From positions 1 through 64,000 of the forward strand of contig CALSOZ010000007.1 in the NCBI GenBank assembly GCA_943788095.1: a stretch of DNA of 64,000 nt, in the 5' to 3' direction. The stretch comes from an uncultured Flavobacteriaceae bacterium (GTDB lineage Bacteria > Bacteroidota > Bacteroidia > Flavobacteriales > Flavobacteriaceae). Made by a program: the position numbers and the translations under genes. The notes beneath the pieces are model-generated. The model saw only the letters and a program-made list of their open reading frames with translations. It searched no databases and was not told where the DNA came from. This document shows positions 40,005 through 53,300 of the stretch, piece after piece (position 1 is the stretch's first letter; each line of letters opens with the position of its first letter).

Positions 40005-41009
40005 TTACAAGCCATAGAAACGGCTGTTGTTTCCTCTTTTATTTTTATTATCTGGATTAAAATCAAACGTTATATATAATTCAAAACTATTAAACTCCGT
40101 ACCGGCTGGCCCTGAAGCCACCATATCAATAGAATAATTAATTCCAAATTCAATTTGTTGAACAAAAACACTAAAAGACGTCCCAAATTGGGATATTGAT
40201 ATGCCTTCGTAATTGTTAATATGCTGATTTAATCCAAGTGAAATATTACCTAATATCACTTCTTGATAAAGATCTATTCTCGATTTCGCGGCTTGCATGG
40301 TAAAGGAGTTGTACAAATATAAATAGGAAAATGCTGGTAAAACGCCTTGTCCATAAGGATTTAAATCATATTCATATCCGGCCTGTAACGAGATCATTAA
40401 AGCTTTCTTGTTATTTGCTGACGAATTAAAAGAGGTATCGGGTGTGTTCAAATGTTTGGCATTAAGACCAAAAAATAAATTCTCATTATTTCGAACCGTA
40501 AATCCTGCTGCTAAATCAAAATAATTAATTTTTCCATCAATATTCACAGGATCCACTGTAACTCCAGCGATACTCCCGGTCAATACATTAATTTGATCTT
40601 CAAAAACTAAATTGTTGTAGTTTAAGGTATTATTACCGTACCCGATCGATACCGATGGATTGAATGTCCATTTGTAATTTAACTGGGTTCTGTAAATGTA
40701 GTGCAAATTGGCGCTTGATACGGAATAACCAAGACTTGTCACATCGACTGTTTTGACATCTATTGCCAATGAAAAGTCGTTATCTTTAAAGAAATGATTT
40801 ACAAAGGCAAATTTGGTTTCAATTTTACTGGCGTCACTAAATCCTTCCGATCCCGTCAGCACTCCCGCTTTGGAAGAGTCTCCAAAGGCGTAAAAACTGG
40901 GGTTTTGAGCACCCATGATTTTGTTCTGGTTTTTTATTGCATTGTCCTGAGCAAATCCAATGTTGGAAACAAAAATTATGGTAAGTATATATATAGATTT
41001 CAATTTCAT
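40005..41009 (-). CDS. PorP/SprF-family T9SS membrane protein
   Basis: 334 residues with a signal peptide (KLKSIYILTIIFVSNIGFA) and an outer-membrane beta-barrel pattern. Opening QNKIMGAQNPSFYAFGDSSKAGVL, then FGLNAKHLNTPD and a final IEFGINYSIDMVASGPAGTEFNSFELYITFDF are typical of PorP/SprF proteins. SprF is needed for secretion of SprB in Flavobacterium johnsoniae. Here the gene begins 7 nt after the stop of the giant gene, the same order, so it is the likely partner for export or anchoring of that protein. The gene is intact. Confidence 0.92.
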   Translation of the reverse strand: MKLKSIYILTIIFVSNIGFAQDNAIKNQNKIMGAQNPSFYAFGDSSKAGVLTGSEGFSDASKIETKFAFVNHFFKDNDFSLAIDVKTVDVTSLGYSVSSANLHYIYRTQLNYKWTFNPSVSIGYGNNTLNYNNLVFEDQINVLTGSIAGVTVDPVNIDGKINYFDLAAGFTVRNNENLFFGLNAKHLNTPDTSFNSSANNKKALMISLQAGYEYDLNPYGQGVLPAFSYLYLYNSFTMQAAKSRIDLYQEVILGNISLGLNQHINNYEGISISQFGTSFSVFVQQIEFGINYSIDMVASGPAGTEFNSFELYITFDFNPDNKNKRGNNSRFYGL

Positions 41010-41016
41010 AGCTGTA

Positions 41017-41312
41017 TTATTTTATAAGCATCAGTTGACCTGTTTTCTCAACAACTTCTCCTTCAATAGTTGTTGCGATTACGAAGTATTTATAATTACC
41101 GTTTATAGGCTCCTCATTTCCTTTTTCTAAACCATTCCACCCCCAATCTGGATCCAAGGCATTAACTTCCGAAGTAATTTCGTAAACAATATTACCCCAG
41201 TTGTCATATACAAACATGGACACTTCAGTAAAGCCAATTAATGACGCTCTAAACAAATCGTTTATTCCATCATTGTTTGGTGAGAAGGCTGTTGGTGTCA
41301 TAATATTTGCAC
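41017..41312 (-). other. type B T9SS C-terminal sorting domain (within the giant gene)
   Basis: The last ~98 codons read TPTAFSPNNDGINDLFRASL, MFVYDNWGNIVYEI, WGWNGLEKGNEEPINGNYKY and VEKTGQLMLIK. This is the gliding-motility-associated C-terminal domain, which directs proteins through the type IX system and needs a PorP/SprF-type partner in the cases known. Confidence 0.93.
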
Positions 41313-44300
41313 CTCGACCTACACTGATGATTTGAGTTTCGACTCGTGAACAGCCAAGACTATTAAAGACGGTGAGCGTTACTGTATACACACCATCAAT
41401 TGTATAGGAATGAAAGACCGTTTTAAAACTATCTCCGTCAGAGTTAGGAACTGTGTCTTCTGGATTAAAAAACACTTTAAAAGGGGAGTTATCTCCAAAG
41501 TCCCAGACAATATAATCATATTCAGCAGGAATATTATTTAGATCGACTGTATTGGTAAACTCAATACTTTCATTAACATCGATTGCATTATAGGTCACAA
41601 AGTTAAGGGAAGTATATTCGAAGCCTGGGGATTCAATTGGTGTACTCACAGAAATCGTATTCCAACAGTCTTGATCGTTTTTAACTTTGATGATCCCTGA
41701 AGGAGCCGTTGGGTTATTGATTGCTAATTCATACATTGAATCTCCTAAGTACAGGTGAGGTACTAAAACATTATTGTAATAGAACGCCAAGCTTGGGTCC
41801 AAACTAGCCACTTTGATTCTAACATTTCCTGGAGCGTCCGCACATAACGAATCATCTAATTCTACCGATTCAATGGTCAGTGAACTGTAATCAAATATTG
41901 TAAACAAATAAGGCACTGATGTACATGAATTACTATCTTCAATTGTTAAATAGTACAATCCAGCCCTTAGGTCACAAATATTAAAATAATTATTATTAGC
42001 AACGGTTATTGGCGTTAATGTCTCTGAAGAAGGATCTAGATACTCCAGCAAGAAACTTGTATAAATTCCTGTACCTCCTGTGAAATCAAAATCTGCACAG
42101 CCTAAACTTCCATTACAAGTAACATTAGACGTTGAAAGTAATGAGATTTCAACAGGTTGAACATCAGCAATAACATACGATTTTGTTGGGATCGCACAGC
42201 CTAAACTATCCGTTCCAGAAATTGTATAAACTCCAGGTTCAAGCCCCGTAATTGTGGCTTGATTTTGCTGAAATCCGTTAGGTCCAGACCATTTAATAGC
42301 ATACAAACCACCGACACTTGCTCCGCCTCTAATATCAATTGAAATCGAACCATCATTTTCGCCAGTACAAGAAACTTGAGTGACTTGTTCATCAAAAAAT
42401 GCAATAGGCGTTGAGACCTTTATCACACCTGTTTTTATTCGAGCACACGGCAAGGTTGTAATTGCATAGTTAAATTCTCCTGATTCTATTGGCGTTCCAG
42501 AAATAACAAGCTGACCTGTGGTGACATCAAAAACAGGATTTATGCCTATTGGTAACCCTGTTACAGTCACGCCAGTCGCACCAGTTAAGGTATAGACTAT
42601 TGGCGTAATCGGTGCACTAAAATTCGACTGACACAATAACTGATCATCGGTTCCTACAGCCGATGTTAGTTCTATTGAAACATTCGTATTTATATTTGTT
42701 ACCGAAAATAATTGTGTCGCAACACAACCTGTGGTTACTATATTAAAATTGAAAGTTCCAAAGCCAACGGGTGTTCCTGAAACTGTATATACTCCCGTTC
42801 CTGCATCATAGTCTAGGACTAGATTATCGGGTAGATTAACCGTTTCAATCCCTGTAGCACCACCGCCAATCGTAAATGTAATTGGTTCAATACTTCCACT
42901 TTGACAAATGGCTTGATTGATCGTACTTACGTCACTTGTGACCGTTATTGTAGCCTCTTGTCTAACCTCTAGTGTAAATGATTCCGATTTCGAAATACCA
43001 CAGGAACCGATAGTCGTGACGATGAAATTTTGGGCAACACTCATAAAGTTTGTTGGTGTTCCAGAAATAGTTATAATTCCTGAATTAACAGCATAGTTAA
43101 CTCCCTGTGGTAACGCTGGTGAAATAGTGACATCATCTACTCCTGGAGATACTAAGAATACAACCGGATCAATTGGTGAATTCTGACACGTAATTTGAGT
43201 GTTATTTGTTGAAATAAATGATATATCCTGATCTGGATTCACAGTAATAACGCCTGTCATTGTATTGCTACAACCCGTTCCAGAACTAATTGAATAGTTG
43301 TAGACACCACTTTGTGTCGGGGCACCAGAAATAATTCCAGTTGTAGGGTTAAAAGTAACCCCAGGAATTGTTGGAGTCATTACCAATGTAGCCGTTGTCG
43401 GAGAAATTGCATATTGAATTGGGGATGCAAAAGCACTTCCCTCACAAACGATTGGATCTGGATTTCCAGAAACTAATGAAATGATAGAATTCTCTTTTAT
43501 TTCAATCGTGCCACCATAGGTGTCTGCACTACAAATTCCAAAAGAATTAACTGTATAATTGAAAGTCCCTATCTCACATGAAGCACCAGAAATGGTTAAA
43601 ATGTTTGATGCAATCGACCACGTAATTCCAACAGGCATTCTTGGTGTAAATTGAACATCTCCACCTGTTGCGCCACCTCCTAAATTGTAAGATATTGGTG
43701 CAAGTGTGTCACATTCACATAACTCTTGATCGATTGTAGTTGGTGTTAACTCTGTAATGACATCATTTGAATTGACAATAATAGTGCCGCCATAGGTAGA
43801 GTTACATCCATTGGTCGAACCTGCTGTATTAACGACATAGTTAAAAGTTCCCGAACTGGTTGGACTTCCACTGATTGTTAAAAGGTTGAGTGCTGAGTCA
43901 AAAGAAGGTGTTAATCCTGAAGGTAACCCTGTCACAAACGCGCTTGTGGCTGAGCCACCGATATCAAAAACAATAGGAGCAATCGCCGTGTCTTGACACA
44001 CAACTTGACTGACCGTGCTTGAATCCTGCGGTATAATCGTGCCTTGCTCCTGAACATCAACAAAAGCCTCATTTGGTAACGTAATATTAGTGGACGTACA
44101 AGCCGTTGGAATTGATGAATCTGACACACTTAATAGCGTAATTACATTAGTACCAGAATTAATTGTTGATACAGAAATTGTTGCAGTATTTGAGGTTCCA
44201 CTTGAAACGACTTGCTGAACTGGATCTGAGTTTATTTGATATGTAAACGTATAGGGTGCCGTTCCATTTGATCCTTCAAAAGTGATAAATGGCGGTGTAT

Positions 44301-47300
44301 CATTCTCACAAACCAGATAATTATTTAATCCAGAAATCGTCGCCACAGGACTAGGACTCACAGAAATTAAGAATGTTTCTGTTGAATCACAAGTCTGTCC
44401 AGCATTCGAATAGGATGCTGTTACAGTAATCGTTGCGGTTTGTAGCGTTGCCCCTGAGTTGACCGCTATAAATGGTAAGATATTTCCTGAACCGCTAGGC
44501 GCAAGTCCAATAGATGTATTATTATTAATCCAAGAATAATTTACGGTCCCACCTGTATTATTAGATGAAAAATTAACTGCTGCAGTCGTCATTCCGTCAC
44601 ATAATGACTGATCGGCTGGAGGATTGATATCCAATACTGGATTCACGGTGATTAGGAACTCTTTTGAAGTTCCATTACATGCCTCCCCGTCATACGTGAA
44701 TATTGGAGTCACTGTGATTGTAGACACATTAGGAGACAATCCAGTATTTAGTGCCGTAAAGGGCAAAATAGTTCCTGATCCACTCGCTCCTAAGCCTGTA
44801 CTTGTATTGTTATTCGTCCAAGTATAAGTCGTCGTTCCAAGCGTGTTTAAAGTATTAAAATTAATTTCCGTTGTGAGCCCAGCTGTACAAATGGTCTGAT
44901 CTATAGGCTGAATCACATGAGCACTCGGATTCACCGTGATTGTAAATGTTTCGGTAGCCCCAACACATGATACAGAATCATTTGTATATGTTGGAGTTAC
45001 TGTAATTGTTGCCACAATTGGAGAAAAACCAGTATTAACCGCTGTGAAAGACCCAATATTATCTGTTCCATTTGCAACTAATCCAATCGTAGAATTATTA
45101 TTTTCCCAAGTATAGGTGGTTGTTCCACCTAAATTATTAGAAGAAAAGCTTACTAAGTTGGTATTTTCTCCGTTACATAAAACTTGAGAAATTGGTACGT
45201 TCAATTCTGCAGTTGGGTTGACCGTGATTGTAAATGTTTTTGGAAGCCCCGAACAGCTAACGCCAGCATAGTTATAAACTGGAGTCACCACTATAGATGC
45301 TACAACTGGAATATTTCCATTGTTAACAGCAATAAAAGAAGGGATATTTCCAATCCCTGAAGCAGCTAAGCCGATACTTGGATTATTATTATTCCACTCA
45401 TAAGTCGTAGCTCCTGAATTATTGGCCGAAACAAAATTCACAGAGGGAGTGGAATCCGTATTACAGACCGTTACACTTGTAGGTAAAACAACATCAGCTG
45501 AAGGATTGACCGTAATTGAAAAAGTTAATATTGAGCCTACACAACTGACACCTCCATTTGAAAAAGTTGGTGTTACTTGTATCGTAGCAACCGAAGGAAT
45601 TAAACCCGAATTAGTTGCCGTGAACGATGGGATGTTACCAACGCCACTAGCACCTAAACCGATTGCTATATTGTTATTTGTCCAAGCATAAGTGGTCGTC
45701 CCACCTGTATTATTAGAATTAAAATTATAAAAGAATGCATCGCCATCGCAAATCACTTGTGCGAGGGGTTGAATCAATTCAGATTCTGGATTCACTGTGA
45801 TTGTAAATGTTTTAGAAACGCCTTCACAACTTTCGCCACCAAACTCATAGGATGGAGTTACTGTAATAGTTCCGATTGCAGTTGCGTTTGTAGTATTTGA
45901 AGCCACAAAGGATGGTATCGGACCTGTTCCTGAAGCACCTAATCCAATACTTGGATTAGAATTAGTCCATGAAAAGGTCGTCGTTCCGATGGTGTTGTTC
46001 GTCGTAAAGTTGACTACTGATGTAGTGTCGCCATTACAAACAACTTCAGAAACTGGCTGAACTACCTGGCCTGAGGGATTGACTGTAATCGTAATCGTTT
46101 CTGAGGGTCCAGAACAGGACAAGCCATCATTTGTAAAGTTAGGAGTCACTGTTATATTGGCTACTACTGGAGTTCCAGTCAAATTGGATGCTATAAACGT
46201 TGGAATACTTCCCGTTCCTGAAGCTGGCAAACCAATACTCGTATTCGAATTTGACCAAGTATAGGTTGTAAGACCTACTGTATTAACAGTCGTAAATGTT
46301 AGACTCGTAGAATCTCCGTTACATACTGTCTGCGGGGCTTGAGCGTTTACTTGTGCAACTGGATTGACCGTAATCGTATACGTTTCTGAAGGTCCAGTAC
46401 AAATGACCCCTCCATTATCATAAAAAGGCGTGACTGTGATAGTGGACACAACTGGTGCCGTTCCAGAATTGGTGGCGGTAAAAGTAGGAACATCTCCTGT
46501 ACCGCTACTTATGTTTAAACCTGTCGACAAATTATCATTTGTCCACGAATATGTTGTTGTCCCCATCGTGTTTGATGAACTAAAGCTAGTGCTGCCTACA
46601 GAATCACCATCGCAAAACACTAAAGAAACGGGTTGATTAACCTGTGCAGAAGGATTGACCGTGATTGTGAAATTTTCAACGGCTCCTGTACAACTTTGAC
46701 CGTTATGCGTATACGTTGGAGTGACCGACAGACTTGCAACGATTGGTGAGTTGCTAGTATTAATCGCTGTGAATGTAGAAATATCGCTGGTACCCGATGT
46801 AGGAATTCCAATACTAGGTGTGTTATTCGTCCATGCATACGTAGTGGTACCTACACTATTTAAAGTGTTAAAGGTTACTACTGTTGAATCGCCTTCACAA
46901 AGCGTTTGTGATGTTGGAGCAATCATATTTGCATTAGGATTAACCGTAATTGTAAACACTTTATTTGGGCCTTCACAATCGACGCCATTAAAACTAAATG
47001 TTGGTGTTACTTGAATTGTTGAAGTGATAGGAGTCGTTCCTGTATTTGTCGTCGAAAATGTGATCGAAGACCCAACCCCACTAACAGCCGTCAATCCAAT
47101 AGCAGTATTGCTATTTGTCCACTCATATGTGGTCGTACCAACAGTATTTGAAGTATTAAAGTTAATAACCGCAACATCGGATTCACAAAAGACTTCATTT
47201 GAAGGTTGATCTACTTCAGCAGTAGGATTTACTGTAATCGAAAACGTTTCAGGATTTCCAGAACAAACTTGTCCGTTGTATGTAAACGTTGGAGTTACAG

Positions 47301-50300
47301 TGATGTTTGCAACTTGTGGTATCGTGCTAGTATTGATAGCGGTAAAAGGAGCAATATTACCTGTTCCTGCGGCCAATATAGAACCAATAGTCGTATTACT
47401 ATTAGTCCAAGAATAAGTTGTTGTCCCTAATGTCGTAAGTGTCGAAAAGTTGATGGCTGATATCAAATCGCCTGCACAGACCGTTGAAGATCCGATCGGA
47501 TCCACTTGAGCGGATGGATTCACTGTAATTGTAAACGTCTTTGATGGTCCAGTACAAGAAAGCCCTCCGTGATCAAACGTTGGCGTCACCGTGATGGTCG
47601 CTACTTGTGGAGTACCCGTAGAATTTAGTGCTGTAAATGAACTTATATCACCAGTTCCATTGGCAGTTGCAATCCCAATATTAACATTGTCATTCGTCCA
47701 ATTATAAGTCGTTGTGCCAACCGTATTTAAGGTTGTAAAATTAATGGTTGGTACTATTTCGCCTTCACAAAGTAAAAGAGATGTCGGTTGATTTATTTGA
47801 GCCGATGGATTGACTGTTATCGTAAATGTCTCAGGAGATCCAGCACAATCTTTACCATTGAAGGTATAGGTTGGTGTGACAACAATCGTTGCAACTTGTG
47901 GGATCGTAGATGAATTCGTGGCCACAAATGATCCGATATCGGTAGAACCCGATGCCACTAAGCCAATGCTCGTATTATCGTTCGTCCAACTATAGGACGT
48001 TGCACCTGAACTATTTGAAGTTGTAAATATGATTGACGTCGTACTGTCTCCATTACACACTACTTCCGACGAAATTGAATTGACTTGAGCCGCTGGATTT
48101 ATTGTGATTGTAAACGTTTTTGTAGGACCTGTACAAGAGATTCCTTCGTTATCAAACGTTGGCGTCACCACTATATTTGCAATTTGACTGACAGAAGAGG
48201 TATTGGTCATTGTAATACCCGAAATATCACCTGAACCTGTTGATGGCAATCCTATTGAAGGATTATTATTGGCCCACGTATACCCTGAAATGCCTCCAGT
48301 ATTAGTCGTATCAAAATCCACATTCAAGATTTCCCCCACACATAAATTCTGTGCAATTGGTTGATCAACATTTGGTTCTGGATTCACAACAACATCAAAT
48401 GTAATTGGATCTCCAGTACATCCAGCTAAATTTGCAGGCAGTAATGCTGAATATACCACTGTGATTGGAGCAGTTGTAACATTAGTTAAAACTTCACTTA
48501 TCGTATCGACTCCACTACTTCCGGGTTCCGTAATTCCTGTAACACTCGCTCTAGTCCAATTAATACTTCCTGTGACATTGGAGGTTAACGTATGATTAAA
48601 TTGATCACCAGAGCAAATAGCTGCTACTGGAGTAGCCGAAGTTAGAATAGGATTCGGATCAACGTCAACTGTAATAGTTTCTGAATCACTACAACCATCT
48701 TCTGAAGTTAAAGTGATAATATAATTTACTGGAATTGTTACAGAACTTGTATTTGTTAGAACTTCGCTAATTATTCCTGTCCCAGATCCCGCAGTATTTG
48801 AAATTCCAGAAATGACTGCTCTAGTCCAACTGTAGGTTGTACTAGCTAATGCCGAAGTTGGTACATATTCAAAAGTTTCATCACTACAAATTGAAGGTGG
48901 AGTCAATGTACTCGTCAAAGTTGGTTGTGATTGAACTGTGATTGGTAGAGCTGCAGAAGAAGCTCCCAATCCACAAGAATTATTTCCTTGAACAGATAAA
49001 TTACCGGAAGTAGCTGAAGCAGCAAACGCAATAGAAATTGTATTGGTTAATGTAGATATAGTGCTTCCGTCAGGTAACGTCCATAAATAAGAATTTGTAT
49101 TTGGAATTACAGTCGTCGTATACACATGGGTCGATCCTTCACAGACCGTTTGTGTTCCAGAAACAATGCTCGTTGTAGGCAATTCGCTTATTGTGATTGG
49201 TAATGTAGAACTTGGTCCACTTCCACACCCATTAACGCCATTTACAGAAACATTCCCTGAGACAGCTGTAGGACCATAATCAACACTAATAGAATTGGTT
49301 CCTTGTCCAGAAACAATTGTTGCTCCAGTTGGCACTTGCCAATCATAGGTAATTACATTTGAATTTACAGGCACTGTATAAACAACGCCCAAGTTGCCCT
49401 GACAAATGGTGTTTAGACCTGAAATAGCTCCTAAATTTGGAATCGTACAATTGATAGTCAGCGTTACAGAATCTGAAACCGATTCTGTACTACAAGCGCC
49501 AACACCATCGGCTGTTAATGTTAAAACTTCTGGAGTACAACTGTTGCTAAACGACTCATACACAACAGGATTTCCTAGGTTAAAATTACCTGACAAACTT
49601 CCTGAAGTTGTCCAACTCACAGAACTCGCATTTGTAACATCTGTTCCTAGTATTGTAAAAGGAGCAATTGCTGTTCCTGGGATATAACATATCGCACCAT
49701 TATCGCCAGCTTCAACCGATGGAAGTGCCTGTGTGGTCACCGTAATTTCTTGAATGGCGTTGTCTGCACACACCCCTAATGGAGTGGCAACAAGACGAAG
49801 TCTTGTTACTACATTTGAAGGAATATCTGTTCCTAAGCCTGAAAAATAGACGTCATTTATCACTGATCCTGGGCCATCAATAATACTCCATGTTAGTGTA
49901 TCGTAATTGGTGCCAGATCCGTTTAATGTAATCCCAGTTGTCGTACTAACACATGTGCTAATATCAATTGCAGAAACCGTTGGATCCTTAATTATATTTA
50001 GTAACATAAAGCTACTGTTTACAGGACAACTACTATTTCCTGACCCTGTAATTGTGAGGTACACATAACCTCTGTTTATATCATCAATACTTGGATTATA
50101 TTCCGGATTAACAGCCGTTGGATCTGTGAATGAACCTGGCAAATAAGTGCCCGAAGACGTTCCATTACTATTTTCAGAACTGATCCATGTTACAGACGTC
50201 GCATTAGACGTTGCATCTAACAATGCGTACGAAGTATCTGATTCACAAACTGTTGCATTAACTCCTGCAAAGACCCCAACACCATCGGCGATGGTCACTT

Positions 50301-53300
50301 TCAGGACATCTGTAACAAACGTCCCACATGCAATATTAGACACTCTAATGGTTAAATACACATAGCCTAAATCGATATCATCTTGTGAGGGTGTATAACT
50401 CGGGTTGAGAATCGCATCGTTTGTAAATATTCCACTTACATAAGCACCCGAAGACGACCCATCACTGTTTTGTGAACTCGTCCATATTATAGTATTTGCA
50501 TTGGTTTCAGTTGTATTTACAATATTGATATTTGAACTTTCACAAACCGTAAAGTCTGCGCCAACCGTGACTGTTGGTTGTGACTGAATGGTGACGGTCA
50601 TCGTATCAAAAACAGCTCCTGTACATGGTGCAATACTTGTAGCGGTTAGCGTTAATGTAATAACCCCTGTTTCACTAATCCCAGGATTATATTTTGGAGT
50701 TAATGTATTGACTGTTGAAGCTTCAATACTTCCTGTTCCGTCATGAGACCAAGTAAACGTTGAAGCATTTGAAGTCGAAGCGCCATTTCCTGAAACGATG
50801 ATATCTTCGCCATCACAGAATAATAAAGAAGCCCCAGCTTCTACTTCTAATTTAGGTTGTAAATTAACGGTAATCGTTTCAGTTAGAACGGTTGTGCAAC
50901 CTGCTTCAGGGATGGTTTCTACTCTTAGTAAGACAAAACCATTCGCTATTTCATCCGCTGAGGGCGTAAAACTTGGTGTTTCGGAGTTCACATTTGTGAG
51001 GACGCCTGGTGTTCCAGAAGCTCCTGTAATATTTGTCCAAAGAATAGATGTAGCGTTGCTGACATCTATCAAATCTGGTAGTGTAAATGTCGCACCACAC
51101 ATTGATATTTCATTGGTTGATGCAGTGAGTGTTGTATCTTGATTGATATAGATGGTCATGGTATCCAAAACGGGGACTTGTGAACATGCAGCATTTGGCA
51201 TGGCTGAAAGCGTTAGAGTGACAGAAGTCGTGTCATCTGAACCGAGACTATATATTGGATTGATTAAACTACTAGAATAATCAAACGTACCGTTTCCTGA
51301 AGTGGACCATGTGATACTACTGTAATTGCTTGCAGTTGCAGAACTCAAAATGACATCTGTATCTTCACAAACATCAAAAATGTCTGTACCTGCGCTTACG
51401 ATTGGATTTGCGTAAATCGTTAAGACCATCGAATCTGTTGACGAAGCACACCCATTTGTAGAAGTTGCTGTGAGGTCAAACTGAATATCTTTAAACCCTG
51501 TCGCAGAATTAAAATCTGTTGGGCCTGGAATATAAATAGGTTGTAATGGATCTGCTGTTGTCTGAAGCGTTCCACTCCCATTTGAGGTGGTCCAGAAATA
51601 AGTTGTAGAAGCAACTGCATCGACTACCGAACCAACAAGTTGGTAAGACGCCGTTCCTTCACAAAGAATCGCATCGACTCCAGCATCAACTACTGGTGAT
51701 GGGTTAATTTCTAGATTAAAACTATCCGTTATCGAAACTGGACAAGCTCCAGTGCCTACTGCTGTTAAAGTCACCACAGCAGTTCCGGTTGCCCCAGCAT
51801 CTGAAGCAATAACCGGAGTTGTAGTACTTTCACCAGACAAAATCTGAGCTGGACCAGTAACACTCCACGTATATGTAAATTCATTTAAAACACTTGCCCC
51901 CACAACGGTATACGTTTCGGTGACACAGATAGTCGCATCAACTCCTGCATTGACCACAGGTTTTGCAATAATTTCTAATTGTACCGGACTTGAATCACTT
52001 GAACATGATCCGTTCGTTGAAGAAGCAGTTAAGATCAAATCTACTGTTCCAGTCTGTCCAGCAGCTGGTGTATAAATCGTAGCCAAATCATTATTTGGCG
52101 TAAACGTTCCCAATCCGTTAGAAGACGTCCATAGAACTGACGCATAATTAGAAGCGGAAATTTCCGAACTTGTAAGTGTTAGTGTTTCTCCTTCACAAAT
52201 AGTTCTTGAGGTAGGAACCACAACTAACGGACTTGGTGTAATGGTAATCGTTTTGGTATCGGTGTCTGTTGTATTACAAGAATCAAATCCATTGACCGTT
52301 AGTGTTAAAATGATGTCCCCTGTTGCGCCTAATGTGGGAACAATTATTGGGTTTAAATCGTTTTGAGTACCCGCTTGAATGGTCGCAGGCCCAGTTAGAG
52401 ACCAATTGATATTTGTTGAAACTGAATTGTCATAATTGTATGCAAACGCATCATTAACTTGGTAAGAAATCGTCCCTTCACAAATGGATATTGGACCCCC
52501 AGCCTCCGCGATTGGATTTTTTTCAATTAAGACTTCTAAGTCGTAAGTGGCGTCTGGACAATTCGTATTAGAAACGCCAGTCAACGTCAGTGTGACTCGT
52601 CCTAAACTTAAATCTAAAGCAGAGGGCGTATAAATGGTATTTAAATTGGTTGGATCTGCAAAACCTGAAGTTGATGTCGTAGAACTTGTTGACCAGGAAA
52701 TACTCGAAGAATCTGGTGCGAGTCCAACCAATGCAATTGTATCGTCTTCACAAATGGATGTTGGCGCCGTAAAGCTAACCGTTAGTTCTGGATCGAAGTT
52801 TAATGTAATGGTATCGGATACATCAAAGGCATTTCCACAATCTGCTTTGGCAAGCGCTGTGACTTTTAAGACAACCTGACCAGCAAGTATCTGTGGATTT
52901 GTGGGGGTAAACGTTGGATTTAATTCGGTTGGATTACTAAAACCTGCACTGCTTCCTGTACCATCTACGGTCCATAAAATAGATGCATAATCTGTAGCCG
53001 TTACACCAGAAATTACAAAAGGTTCTGAGCTACAGACTTCCTGAACTGAATCCACTACATCAACCGTTGGTTTAGGTTGAACGACCACTAAAAGCGTTTG
53101 AACAAAAGGTGCACATGTCGCCGTTGATGTGGACGTTAATTGGATCTCAAAATCATCCTCATTTCCAGGAAATTGATTGAACGTAGCGGTATCTGAATTT
53201 GCATTTATAAACGTTCCATGATTGCCATTAATTTCGGTCCATGCAAGTGTATTTCCATCTAAATTAAGGGCAGTCGCCGTATAGGGTTCTTCAGCACAAA